In this document: in pieces, positions 21,491 to 30,922 of the stretch | Layout of the letters: every line of letters starts with the position of its first letter | How positions within the stretch are numbered: position 1 is the stretch's first letter | Source of the DNA: an uncultured Bacteroidales bacterium | Lineage (GTDB): Bacteria; Bacteroidota; Bacteroidia; Bacteroidales; Paludibacteraceae | Reading direction: 5' to 3' | Assembly (NCBI GenBank): GCA_946626605.1 | Contig: CAMOUL010000002.1 | Span: 62,001-126,000 of the forward strand | DNA: 64,000 bases | Notes under the pieces: generated by a model | What the model saw: the letters and a program-made list of their open reading frames with translations, nothing else | What the model was told of the DNA's origin: nothing | The model's database searches: none | Translations under genes and position numbers: made by a program

Positions 21491-22528
21491 ATGAAAACGA
21501 CATCGGACATACTGCAGACCATAGAACGCTATCGTACCTTGGGCATTGAGGAGCAGATTGACTACAAGAAATTCTACTTGTATTCTATCATTACGCACTC
21601 AACTGCCATCGAGGGTTCTACAGTCACGGAGATTGAGAACCAACTGCTCTTCGATGAGGGTATTACGGCTCCCGGACGCACGCTGCAAGAGCAGATGATG
21701 AACCTTGATCTCAAGGCTGCGTATGAAGAGGCGCAAAAGTTAGCAGAGCAACATGCATCCTATAGTGTGAATATGCTCTGTCGTCTGTCGGCTATCGTGA
21801 TGAAAAACACCGGTAGCACGTATAACACGCCGTTGGGTTCGTTCTCCGCCGCAGAGGGTGAGTTGCGCAAGGTAAATGTGACGGCTGGTTTCGGTGGGCG
21901 CTCTTATCTGGCACATGAGAAAGTGCCGCAAGCCTTAGCGGATTTCTGCCGATGGCTCAATAATGAGCGTGCTACCTTGCCTAAGGAAGATATCCTTGCC
22001 GCCTATCGTCTTTCGTTTGTGGCACACTACCGCTTGGTGACGATTCACCCTTGGGCAGATGGTAACGGTCGCATGTCGCGTTTGGTAATGAATATGCTGC
22101 AATGGGAGTTCGGGCTTATTCCTGTTAAGGTACTCAAAGAGCAAAAAGCCGAATATATCCAAGCCCTCAATGACGCACGGGATCAGCAAGATGAATCCAT
22201 CTTTCCGGATGTCATGACGCGTCTGCATAACGCTAACTTGCAATCGGAGATAGATGCTTATGTAGCAAGCCAAGAGGCAGAGACCCCTCAGGGAGTCCTT
22301 CATGGTGTCGCAGATGATTTAACTGATAGACAGCGAGTTATATTAGAAATCCTAAATAATGTCGCAGTAAATGTCGCAGTAAATACGAAATATCTTTCCG
22401 AAAAATTAGGGGTAAATAGAAAAACTATCCAACGGGATGTAGTCGCTCTACAAGAAAAACGACTGATTCAATGGGTAGGCTCTGACAAAACCGGCCATTG
22501 GGAGATAAAGGATCCCACCGGCCGATGA
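21491..22528 (+). CDS. Fic family protein with C-terminal winged helix
   Basis: Fic motif HPWADGNGRMSRL; C-terminal NTKYLSEKLGVNRKTIQRDVVALQEKRLI. Confidence 0.93.
   Translation: MKTTSDILQTIERYRTLGIEEQIDYKKFYLYSIITHSTAIEGSTVTEIENQLLFDEGITAPGRTLQEQMMNLDLKAAYEEAQKLAEQHASYSVNMLCRLSAIVMKNTGSTYNTPLGSFSAAEGELRKVNVTAGFGGRSYLAHEKVPQALADFCRWLNNERATLPKEDILAAYRLSFVAHYRLVTIHPWADGNGRMSRLVMNMLQWEFGLIPVKVLKEQKAEYIQALNDARDQQDESIFPDVMTRLHNANLQSEIDAYVASQEAETPQGVLHGVADDLTDRQRVILEILNNVAVNVAVNTKYLSEKLGVNRKTIQRDVVALQEKRLIQWVGSDKTGHWEIKDPTGR
22359..22382 (+). repeat. 12-bp direct repeat x2 in fic CDS
   Basis: AATGTCGCAGTA AATGTCGCAGTA encoding NVAV NVAV. Confidence 0.9.
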
Positions 22529-22599
22529 CAGGGACGCAAGTGAGAGACGAGCAAGAAACACGTAATTTCTTGTCAAAATCTTGTGTGAAAACGTGAATG

Positions 22600-22622
22600 A
22601 AACGGTCAAAAAGCCGTTTTTG
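22600..22622 (+). terminator. rho-independent-like terminator downstream of fic
   Basis: AAACGG TCAAAAAG CCGTTT followed by TT. Confidence 0.6.
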
Positions 22623-22723
22623 CGTGTGCTCTTGTGCAAAGTTTATTTGCTTATGTTCGAAGTTTATTTGCTCTCACAAAAGTTGAGATTTTTTTGGGGG
22701 ATGTCGGGAAAAAGAGAGATTTA

Positions 22724-22756
22724 TTTGCATAATTCAGAAAAAAGTTGTACCTTTGC
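22724..22756 (+). promoter_or_regulatory. promoter driving the long structured leader
   Basis: TTTGCATAATTCAGAAAAAAGTTGTACCTTTGC; -7 TACCTTTG 22748-22755. Confidence 0.8.
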
Positions 22757-22894
22757 AGGCAAAATTGACATGAAAGGAAATAAAACGCAAGTATAGATAA
22801 TGGTCGATCATTACGATGACAAATAAACATGTAATAAGCAAAAAATGACATAAATCGTCACTCTCTCCGAGACGTAAAAGATGGAGAAAGACAA

Positions 22895-23138
22895 GCGCGA
22901 AGCGTCGCGCGATAACATATTTAAATAATAAGCATTACTATTATTTCGCGTTCAAGAAAAAGTCTGGAAAACTAATTTCTTGTTGAATTAGAAATAGCAA
23001 TGTTCACGGAAGTTGTAGGACTTCCCACTTTCACTATAATACACTGATACGTATCGGTGTGAGTATATCTATGGTGAAAGGCGGGTTTTATTCCAGACTT
23101 CCCGTGAACGCGAGTAGATATACTCACTTTTCTTTTCT
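22895..23138 (+). ncRNA. candidate structured RNA / cis-regulatory leader
   Basis: Multiple stems including CGCGTTCA-AAGTCTGGAA (22947-22969) with TTCCAGACTT-TGAACGCG (23091-23112), and competing 13-bp stem GTGAGTATATCTA / TAGATATACTCAC followed by TTTTCTTTTCT. Confidence 0.6.
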
Positions 23139-23177
23139 ATAATACGATTGATAGTTTTGCGCAAACAACTATCAATC

Positions 23178-24821
23178 ATGAGGAAGAAAGACATCCTTTT
23201 TCGTGTGCTGAGCCTTGTGTGCTTGGCAATCATCCCTTTGTACCCCAATATTGCTTATGCCCTTATCAATCATGCTGGTATAAGTTACATAGCAACGGGG
23301 CTAATTTTCTCCCTGCCAATTATTGCACTCCTCTCGCTAATTAGGCAGAAATGGCTTTATTGTGTGTTGACATCCATTTTTACCATTCTCGCCCTCACAG
23401 ATTTGACGATGGTCGATTTGTACAAAGAATACTTGTTGCCCGGAGGCATCATTTCAACCATCAAAACAAATCCACAAGAAGCTGCAGAGTTTTATTCCAC
23501 TAACTTCAGAGAGGTCTTCCGTTGGATTCCGCTAGTTCTGATTTGTATAAGTTCATGCGTGCTGTATAGACCATCTGTAAATCGCAAAATATCAACTTAC
23601 GTAGCTCTTTCTCTGATCCTTATTGCGCCGATTTTCGTTACATACAAGTTATTCGGTTTTTATAAAAGGCAGGTAACTTTACGCTACTATGTGGACAATC
23701 GTATTTGGAATAGACCGCCTTACAATGTGCCTTTCCAATGTATTAACGCGCATACCACATTGCAACGCAAGAAACAATGGGAGAACATGAAGAATATAAA
23801 CATGGGAGCCACGCGAGGCACAACACCAAACGCACAAAAAGAGATTTATATCTTCGCAATAGGAGAATCCTTGCGCTATGATAACTTGTCGCTAAATGGC
23901 AAATATCATCGTTCTACAACTCCGCGTTTGGAATCCAAACAGAGCAACCTTATGCTCTTTGACGACTACTATTCGCAAGCATGTTTGACCATGTATTCGG
24001 TTCCGCAATTAGTAACGCGCGCTACACCGGATAATTACGAACTCAATTATGCTGAACGATCTATTATTGAGCCTTTTAGAGAGTGCGGATTCAAGACTTT
24101 TACCATAGTAAGCAGCACGAATTTGCTCTCATATGAGACATATCTTTCTGATGGTGTGGACTCGCTAATTATCGTGCCTAATATCGTAAAAGATGGCGAA
24201 ATTCTTTCCGGCGACAAGACGATGATTCATATCGTCGATTCATTGGCGCAAGTCCATGACAAACTCTTCATAATGATGCAGTTTCTTGGAAATCATAGCT
24301 TTTTCACCAACTACGAAAAAGAGTTTGAACGCTATAATCCGAACTCCAATAATTGTTCTGCGGATTTAGTGCACGATAGTTTGATGCTCATTAATGCGTA
24401 CGATAATAGCATTTTATATACGGATTATATTTTATCGTCAATTATAGACCAAATCAACCGCCCGAATACCGTTTCGGCATTTATGTTTGTCTCTGATCAT
24501 GGAGAAGAAATTGGCAAAGGCGGAGCAGGTCATGGCGGAAACTGTACACCCACTATTCAAGAATATCATGTGCCATTTATATTTTGGTGGTCTGATTCAT
24601 ATCGGGAACAATATGCAGATAAAATATCCAATGCTCTTTCTCGCAAGCAGGCTAAATTAAACGGCGATAATATCTATTATACTTTGTGTGATTTGGCAGA
24701 CATACAATTAGCTGACCAATATAATCATCCCTCATGGAGTGTCTTATTCCCATCTTTCGAGGAGCACGAACGGCTTATCTTAGTTCCAGATGGAGTAACA
24801 TGTATTCATCCTGATAATTAG
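23178..24821 (+). CDS. phosphoethanolamine transferase / sulfatase-family membrane enzyme (EptA-like)
   Basis: N-terminal TM helices, IFAIGESLRYDNLSLNGKYHRSTTPRL, FVSDHGEEIGKGGAGHGG. Confidence 0.85.
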   Translation: MRKKDILFRVLSLVCLAIIPLYPNIAYALINHAGISYIATGLIFSLPIIALLSLIRQKWLYCVLTSIFTILALTDLTMVDLYKEYLLPGGIISTIKTNPQEAAEFYSTNFREVFRWIPLVLICISSCVLYRPSVNRKISTYVALSLILIAPIFVTYKLFGFYKRQVTLRYYVDNRIWNRPPYNVPFQCINAHTTLQRKKQWENMKNINMGATRGTTPNAQKEIYIFAIGESLRYDNLSLNGKYHRSTTPRLESKQSNLMLFDDYYSQACLTMYSVPQLVTRATPDNYELNYAERSIIEPFRECGFKTFTIVSSTNLLSYETYLSDGVDSLIIVPNIVKDGEILSGDKTMIHIVDSLAQVHDKLFIMMQFLGNHSFFTNYEKEFERYNPNSNNCSADLVHDSLMLINAYDNSILYTDYILSSIIDQINRPNTVSAFMFVSDHGEEIGKGGAGHGGNCTPTIQEYHVPFIFWWSDSYREQYADKISNALSRKQAKLNGDNIYYTLCDLADIQLADQYNHPSWSVLFPSFEEHERLILVPDGVTCIHPDN

Positions 24822-24939
24822 TTATTCCTTTCAACCACCTTCCATTTAGGCGACCATTTCGCGAACATTCTGAATGTGACTATAGGGTGTGTGTACGCAA
24901 TCTCCTTGACGAATGCGAAGCGCAACTCTTGCGTGTCAA

Positions 24940-26283
24940 TTAGGCATGTCGATCTTTTAAGAATCGTTTCAGTAAAAACGCAAGGAAATACGGGAAAGTA
25001 TAAAAACTACCATTCCACCCTATGTTTTTATATCCGAACTTGATGCCGTAGTGCACATCGGGGTACGAATCCCACTTGATCAGGTTATTGAGCGAAGCCG
25101 TTGCGCCGTCTTTGGCTTTCACCTCCACCGGTATCAACGAATCGGCGTCTCGCACAAAGAAATCCATCTCCAAAGAAGGATTGTCATGGCGGTAGAAATA
25201 CAACTGTTCATAGCCGGACTTGCGCAACATCTCTCCCACGACATTCTCATAAATAGCCCCTTTGTATGTGCCGAAATTCTTGTTCGCGCGCAGATCCTCC
25301 TGCGCTTCCTCGTCCAGCGAAGCAATCAGCAGGCCCGTGTCGTGATAATAGAGTTTATAGTTCTCCGGGATATAATTGCCTTTCAGCGGCAGTTCTACAT
25401 TATTCAGACAATAACACACATTGACCACCCCTGCCTCCTTGAGCCAATCCACCGCGCCTATGTACTCCCTGTTCCGCGCACCTTTAGCTACCTTGGAGAT
25501 TTGGTATTTCTTGTTCTCCTTAGCAAGGAAGGTGGAAATATGGTTATAGACAGCCAGGATTTTGGCCTTGTCCATCTCCTTGGCGTACTTGGTAATGTCT
25601 TCTTCGTAATCCTTTAGCAACTGGCGTTGCAGATGAAGTGTGCCCTCGAAATTCCCGTTCTCGATATACATCTTCACCACTTCCGGCATGCCGCCAAGCG
25701 TCATGTAGTCGCGGAAATGCGCCATCATCGTCTCCATCTCCAACTGAGAGAAGGCTTGCAGCGAAATCATGTGCTGATAGAGTTCTTCCACTTGTTCGCG
25801 GCTGTAACCTTTTGCCCAGAGAAACTCTTCAAAATCCATCGAGTGCATCTCATAGTCTTCTTTATACCCCACGGCGTTGGACTCAATCTCCTCATAATAA
25901 ATCCCCATCAGTGAACCCGAACAGATGACATCGTAGCGTCCATCGAGACAAAAAGACTTGAGCGATGTCGCACAATCAGGACATTTCTGCAACTCGTCAA
26001 AAAAGATTAAGGTCTTATGAGGAACAAACTTCCACGAAGGTTCCAAAAGGGAGATGTTTTTGATGATTGTCTCCACTTCGTAGCCATCATCGAAAATCGC
26101 TCTGAACTTCTTTTGCAGCACAAAGTTAATCTCGATCACCGACTCATAGTTAGCCTTGCCGAACGCCCTGATGGACTCCGTTTTACCGATTTGCCGCGCA
26201 CCTTTGACGATGAGAGGTTTGCGTTTTGGGTCGTTTTTCCATTCGGATAGATACGTATCTACCTTTCTTTCAAGCAGTTGCAT
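24940..26283 (-). CDS. AAA family ATPase with C-terminal DUF4143
   Basis: KPLIVKGARQIGKTESIRAFG Walker A, LIFFDELQKCPD; C-terminal PVEVKAKDG nuclease-like motif. Confidence 0.88.
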   Translation of the reverse strand: MQLLERKVDTYLSEWKNDPKRKPLIVKGARQIGKTESIRAFGKANYESVIEINFVLQKKFRAIFDDGYEVETIIKNISLLEPSWKFVPHKTLIFFDELQKCPDCATSLKSFCLDGRYDVICSGSLMGIYYEEIESNAVGYKEDYEMHSMDFEEFLWAKGYSREQVEELYQHMISLQAFSQLEMETMMAHFRDYMTLGGMPEVVKMYIENGNFEGTLHLQRQLLKDYEEDITKYAKEMDKAKILAVYNHISTFLAKENKKYQISKVAKGARNREYIGAVDWLKEAGVVNVCYCLNNVELPLKGNYIPENYKLYYHDTGLLIASLDEEAQEDLRANKNFGTYKGAIYENVVGEMLRKSGYEQLYFYRHDNPSLEMDFFVRDADSLIPVEVKAKDGATASLNNLIKWDSYPDVHYGIKFGYKNIGWNGSFYTFPYFLAFLLKRFLKDRHA

Positions 26284-26290
26284 AGTTTTT

Positions 26291-26354
26291 ATCACATTTT
26301 CGGCACAAAATTTTACCTTAAAATCACATTTTCGGCACAAAATTTTGCCTTAAA
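26291..26354. repeat. 32-bp tandem repeat x2 plus partial third copy
   Basis: ATCACATTTTCGGCACAAAATTTTACCTTAAA then the same with one change, then ATCACAAAATCCGG. Confidence 0.95.
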
Positions 26355-26440
26355 ATCACAAAATCCGGCGCAAAGATACTGCTTTTTTTCGAGATATGCA
26401 AATTTTTTTACATAAAAAATGTTCCCTTAACGCAAAAATA

Positions 26441-26473
26441 TTTGCGCAATTCAAAAAAAAATCGTACCTTTGC
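26441..26473 (+). promoter_or_regulatory. promoter of M3 peptidase gene
   Basis: -7 TACCTTTG at 26465-26472. Confidence 0.7.
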
Positions 26474-26506
26474 ACGCATATTTATCAACAAACCCAAATA
26501 ACAAAG

Positions 26507-28636
26507 ATGAAAACAAAGAATTTACTTCTTTTAAGCTTTATCGCAATGACGTTTTTAGCATGCAGCAAATCGGGTTCCAACCCTCTGTTGGATCAGCCGA
26601 ACACCCCTTATGGCGTGCCGGCTTTTGATCAAGTGAAGAACGAGCACTATCTGCCGGCTTTCGAGGCGGCTATCGCGGAAAACAAGGCGGAGATAGATGC
26701 CATCGTGAATAACGAAGCCGAGCCGACGTTCGAGAACACGATTGTGGCGCTCGACCGCGCAGGCCTTCTGCTGGACCGCGTACAGGGCGTGTTCTTCAAT
26801 GTCCTTGAGGCGGACGGCAACGATGAGATGAACGCTATCGCCGAGCAAGTGAGCCCGATGCTCTCGGAGCTGAGCGACGGCATCATCCTCAACGACAAAC
26901 TCTTCCAGCGCGTGAAGTTCGTTTACGACCAGCGTGATCAGTTGGGCCTCAACCCCGAGCAGATGCGCCTCGTGACGGAGACCTACAAGGCCTTTGCGGA
27001 CAACGGCGCGAACCTGCCGGAGGACAAGAAAGAGCGCCTTAAAGCCATCAATCAGGAGCTCGCGCTGCTGTCCCTGCAGTTCGGCAACAACGTGGTGGCA
27101 GAGACCAACGCCTACCAGTATTTTGTGAAAGACGAGGCGGAGCTGAAAGGTCTTCCTGAGTCCGCTAAGGCTGCGGCTGCAGAAGAAGCTGCGGCGGCCG
27201 GTCATCCGGGTGAGTGGCTCTTCACGCCCAAGCGCACCTCTTTCACGCCGGTCCTCCAGTACTGCGAGAACCGCGAGTTGCGCAAGGAGCTGCTGATGGC
27301 GTACACCACCCGCGGCAACCACGACAACGACCATGACAACAAACCGGTCATCATCCGCGAGATGGAGCTGCGTATCGAGAAAGCCAAACTCTTCGGCTAC
27401 GACAACCCCGCGGACTATATCCTCGCGGATTGTATGGCGAAAAACCACCAGACCGTCGATACTTTCCTTGCGTCAGTATGGGCTCCATCGTTAGAGGCTG
27501 CCAAACGCGAAGCCGCCGAACTCCAGAAACTCATGGACGAGGAGAAGATGGCGCAAGACCCCCACACGGACGACCAGATTTTGCTCCAACCGTGGGACTG
27601 GTGGTACTACGCGGAGAAGCTGCGCAAGGCCAAATATGCCCTCGACGAGGAGGAGTTGAAGCCCTATTTTGAGCTCAACAACGTCCGCAAAGGTGCTTTT
27701 GGCGTCGCTACGAAGCTCTTCGGCCTGCAGTTTGAACCGCTCAAAGACATGCCGGTGTATAACCCCGAGGTGGAGGTCTTCAAGGTGACCGACGCCGATG
27801 GCGCGCTGGTGGGCATTCTCTATACCGATTATTTCCCGCGTGCAGGCAAACGTCCGGGTGCATGGATGAACAATATCCTGCCGCAATATATCGATGCGGA
27901 AGGCGTGGATCATCGCCCGGTAATCATCAATGTAGGTAACTTCAACAAACCGGCCGCCGGCAATCCTTCGTTGCTCTCCATGGACGACGTAGAGACCCTC
28001 TTCCATGAGTTCGGCCACGCCTTGCACGGCTTGCTCTCGAAGGCGCACTACAAGAGCCTTTCGGGTACCAATACCCCGCGTGATTTCGTCGAGCTGCCCT
28101 CGCAGTTTATGGAGAACTACGCATACGAGCCGGAGGTCCTCAAGACGTACGCTTTCCATTACCAGACAGGCGAAGTGATCCCCGACAGCCTGATTGCGAA
28201 GATCAACGCTGCCGGTAAGTTCAACCAGGGCTTCGTGACCACCGAGCTCCTCTCCGCATCCATCCTCGACATGGATTTCCATGAGCTGACGAGTGCAGAA
28301 GGCCTCGATGTCAACGCCTTTGAGAAAGCGAGCCTCGAGAAGATGGGCATGATCGACGAGATCATCGTTCGTTACCGCCCGACTTTCTACAACCATATCT
28401 TCACCACCGGTTACGAGGCAGGCTATTACAGCTATACCTGGGCGGCGGTGCTCGATGCGGACGCTTTTGCGGCTTTCAAGGAGACCGGAGACCTCTTCGA
28501 ACCGGCTACTGCGGCACGTTGGCGTCACCTCCTGGAGCAAGGCGGTACACGCGACGCGCAGGAGCTCTACCTGGAGTTCCGCGGCAAAGAAGCAGACCCG
28601 GCTAACCTCCTCCGCCGCAAGGGATTTATCGAATAA
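26507..28636 (+). CDS. dcp: M3 family metallopeptidase (Dcp-like), lipoprotein signal
   Basis: HEFGHALHG zinc motif; MKTKNLLLLSFIAMTFLACSK lipobox. Confidence 0.88.
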   Translation: MKTKNLLLLSFIAMTFLACSKSGSNPLLDQPNTPYGVPAFDQVKNEHYLPAFEAAIAENKAEIDAIVNNEAEPTFENTIVALDRAGLLLDRVQGVFFNVLEADGNDEMNAIAEQVSPMLSELSDGIILNDKLFQRVKFVYDQRDQLGLNPEQMRLVTETYKAFADNGANLPEDKKERLKAINQELALLSLQFGNNVVAETNAYQYFVKDEAELKGLPESAKAAAAEEAAAAGHPGEWLFTPKRTSFTPVLQYCENRELRKELLMAYTTRGNHDNDHDNKPVIIREMELRIEKAKLFGYDNPADYILADCMAKNHQTVDTFLASVWAPSLEAAKREAAELQKLMDEEKMAQDPHTDDQILLQPWDWWYYAEKLRKAKYALDEEELKPYFELNNVRKGAFGVATKLFGLQFEPLKDMPVYNPEVEVFKVTDADGALVGILYTDYFPRAGKRPGAWMNNILPQYIDAEGVDHRPVIINVGNFNKPAAGNPSLLSMDDVETLFHEFGHALHGLLSKAHYKSLSGTNTPRDFVELPSQFMENYAYEPEVLKTYAFHYQTGEVIPDSLIAKINAAGKFNQGFVTTELLSASILDMDFHELTSAEGLDVNAFEKASLEKMGMIDEIIVRYRPTFYNHIFTTGYEAGYYSYTWAAVLDADAFAAFKETGDLFEPATAARWRHLLEQGGTRDAQELYLEFRGKEADPANLLRRKGFIE

Positions 28637-28655
28637 CAATGTACAATGTTAATTG
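28635..28655 (+). repeat. 7-bp-period repeat at stop/start junction
   Basis: AACAATG TACAATG TTAATTG; second unit supplies the ATG at 28646. Confidence 0.7.
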
Positions 28656-29197
28656 AAAAATTGACCCGTCGCACGCAGACCATATTATACCACACCCTGC
28701 CGATAGCCTTCTGGCTGTTGGCAGGAGTGGGGTGTGCGCTCTGGGTCTTTTTTGACCCTGCATTCCAAAGCGAAGGATGGATCCGGCTCCTTGCCGCAAC
28801 CCCTTCGCTCCTATCCCTCATCACTATCATCATACTTACCTCCATCAAACGCCATGCCTCCTCGGTGGAAGAGAGTCTGTGGACGGGAATCTTATTGGGA
28901 ATCGCCTCTTACTGGCTGCCCACCATCCTTTTTCTCCTCCTTCCGGTGTGGATCTATCTGTACTACCGGCGGTTGTTGGACTTGCATGCTTTCTTGGCTT
29001 CGCTTATCGGCATCGGATTAGTAGCCATCTGGGCGACGGCGTTGATCTTCAATCCTTTCACGCAAGAGCCCGCAATCGCGAATCCTTGGGTAGATTTCTT
29101 TGCCCTGGAAACCCTTTGGGTATGGATCCCCGTGGGGTCGGTTCTCTTTGCGTATATCGCTTCTTCTATCGCCCGAAACATCCTCAAGGTGCGATAA
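28646..29197 (+). CDS. multi-TM membrane protein of unknown function
   Basis: 183 aa with about 5 hydrophobic helices. Confidence 0.55.
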   Translation: MLIEKLTRRTQTILYHTLPIAFWLLAGVGCALWVFFDPAFQSEGWIRLLAATPSLLSLITIIILTSIKRHASSVEESLWTGILLGIASYWLPTILFLLLPVWIYLYYRRLLDLHAFLASLIGIGLVAIWATALIFNPFTQEPAIANPWVDFFALETLWVWIPVGSVLFAYIASSIARNILKVR

Positions 29198-29229
29198 TAG
29201 TGCACTTTCCGGCTAAAAAATGCTTTTTA

Positions 29230-29262
29230 TTTGCATATTTCGCAAAAAAGTAGTACCTTTGC
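29230..29262 (+). promoter_or_regulatory. promoter of CNNM/CBS gene
   Basis: TTTGCATATTTCGCAAAAAAGTAGTACCTTTGC. Confidence 0.8.
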
Positions 29263-29278
29263 ACGAATTTTAGCATTT

Positions 29279-30430
29279 ATGGGATTATTACTATTGTTTT
29301 TATTTGGCGCGATGGCGGTCAGTTTCCTGTGTTCCGTGCTGGAATCCGTACTGATGTCCACGTCTCTGAGTTATATTAATCTGCGTGAGGAGGAAGGTTA
29401 TGCGCCCGCGAAACTGATGAGCGCGTACAAAGAAGATACAGGTCGTCCCTTAGCGGCGATTCTCTCGTTGAATACGATTGCAAACACCATCGGAGCGGCC
29501 GGCGTGGGTATGCAGGCAACTGCGGTCTTCGGCAGCAAGTGGTTCGGTTTGGTTTCCGCCATCACCACCATCCTCATCCTCTTTTTCGGCGAGATCATCC
29601 CGAAAGTCATCGGCACGACCTATTGGCGCGAGCTGATGGGCCTGACCGCACGTGTCATCCGGGTCTTGATCTTCGTGCTTTACCCCTTGGTGTGGCTCGT
29701 CGAGCTCATCTCCCGCATGGTCCCGGACAACGAAGATGATCCCTCTGTGAGCCGCGAAGAGGTTCTGGCGATGGTGAATGTCGGCGAGGAAGAAGGTGTT
29801 GTGGACGAGGACGAGAATAAGATCTTCTCGAACCTCATGCGTCTCGATTCCATCCATGCCTATGACGTCATGACGCCGCGCGTGGTGGCGAAGATTGCGC
29901 CGGAGAACATGACTCTCCGCGCCTACTACGACAACGACGAGTACGACCATTTCTCCCGCATTCCGCTCTACAAACCCGAAGCGCCGGAGTATATCACCGG
30001 CTACATCCTGCGGAACGATGCCCTGGAGGACCTCACGGAGGATCACTTCCGCAAGACCTTAGGCAGCATCAAACGGCCCTTGCCGGCTTTCGATCAGGAC
30101 CTCACGCTCGGTACGATCTTTGATTCTATGCTCAAACAAAAGAGCCAGATTGCGCAGGTCATCGACGAATATGGCATGTTCGTCGGCATCCTGACTTTGG
30201 AGGACATCATCGAGACGATTTTCGGCCTGGAGATCATCGACGAAAACGACACGGTCATCGACATGCAGCAGTATGCACGCGAGCGATGGGAACAACGGCA
30301 AAAGAAGTATAAGAAATTAGCAGTCAATCCCGACGGTGAAACGACGGTGAACCGACAGTCAAACGACGGTCAAAGCCAAGGTAAGGGCAAAGTAAATGAG
30401 GAACAAGAGCAACATACGGATCGAGAATAA
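29279..30430 (+). CDS. CNNM/hemolysin-family CBS-domain transporter
   Basis: N-terminal DUF21 membrane domain, [27 protein letters not shown] domains, [25 protein letters not shown]. Confidence 0.9.
   Translation: MGLLLLFLFGAMAVSFLCSVLESVLMSTSLSYINLREEEGYAPAKLMSAYKEDTGRPLAAILSLNTIANTIGAAGVGMQATAVFGSKWFGLVSAITTILILFFGEIIPKVIGTTYWRELMGLTARVIRVLIFVLYPLVWLVELISRMVPDNEDDPSVSREEVLAMVNVGEEEGVVDEDENKIFSNLMRLDSIHAYDVMTPRVVAKIAPENMTLRAYYDNDEYDHFSRIPLYKPEAPEYITGYILRNDALEDLTEDHFRKTLGSIKRPLPAFDQDLTLGTIFDSMLKQKSQIAQVIDEYGMFVGILTLEDIIETIFGLEIIDENDTVIDMQQYARERWEQRQKKYKKLAVNPDGETTVNRQSNDGQSQGKGKVNEEQEQHTDRE
30331..30374 (+). repeat. 11-bp array (4 units) at 3' end of CNNM gene
   Basis: CCGACGGTGAA ACGACGGTGAA CCGACAGTCAA ACGACGGTCAA. 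Confidence 0.93.
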
Positions 30431-30875
30431 GCGCGCGAGGTTTGAGTATATCATCCTCGACCGCTACACCGCGGGTATTCAGCTCTTCGGCACGGAGATC
30501 AAGTCTATCCGTGAAGGCAAAGCTTCGCTGGTGGATAGCTACTGCGCGGTCGAGCACGGAGAGATGTACATCAAACAGATGCACATCGCCGAGTACCGTT
30601 TCGGTTCGTACGCTAACCATGATGCCAAACGCGACCGCAAACTGCTCTTGCAGCGCAAGGAGATCCGCAAACTCGAGAAGGCGACCAAAGATACCGGCAA
30701 GACCATCATCCCGCTGGTACTCTTTATCAACGAGAAAGGCCTGGCAAAAGTGGAGATTGCGCTCTGCCAGGGCAAGCACACCTACGACAAGCGTCAGTCT
30801 CTCCGCGAAGCGGATGACAAACGCGAGATGGCACAAATGCGCAAAATGAACCATACGGCGAAGCAGATCGTATGA
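30396..30875 (+). CDS. smpB: SsrA-binding protein
   Basis: [45 protein letters not shown]. Confidence 0.96.
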   Translation: MRNKSNIRIENKRARFEYIILDRYTAGIQLFGTEIKSIREGKASLVDSYCAVEHGEMYIKQMHIAEYRFGSYANHDAKRDRKLLLQRKEIRKLEKATKDTGKTIIPLVLFINEKGLAKVEIALCQGKHTYDKRQSLREADDKREMAQMRKMNHTAKQIV

Positions 30876-30890
30876 ACGAAGTGAATAAAG

Positions 30891-30919
30891 AAATGGTAAA
30901 TGATTAAATAGTAAATAGT
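30891..30919 (+). repeat. 7-bp-period A/T-rich array upstream of gpmI
   Basis: AAATGGT AAATGAT TAAATAG TAAATAG. Confidence 0.75.
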
Positions 30920-30922
30920 TTT

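Noticed and set aside
27491-28639. 382-aa minus-strand ORF opposite the M3 peptidase
   Set aside because: Shadow ORF; plus strand has the HEFGH zinc motif and a signal peptide.
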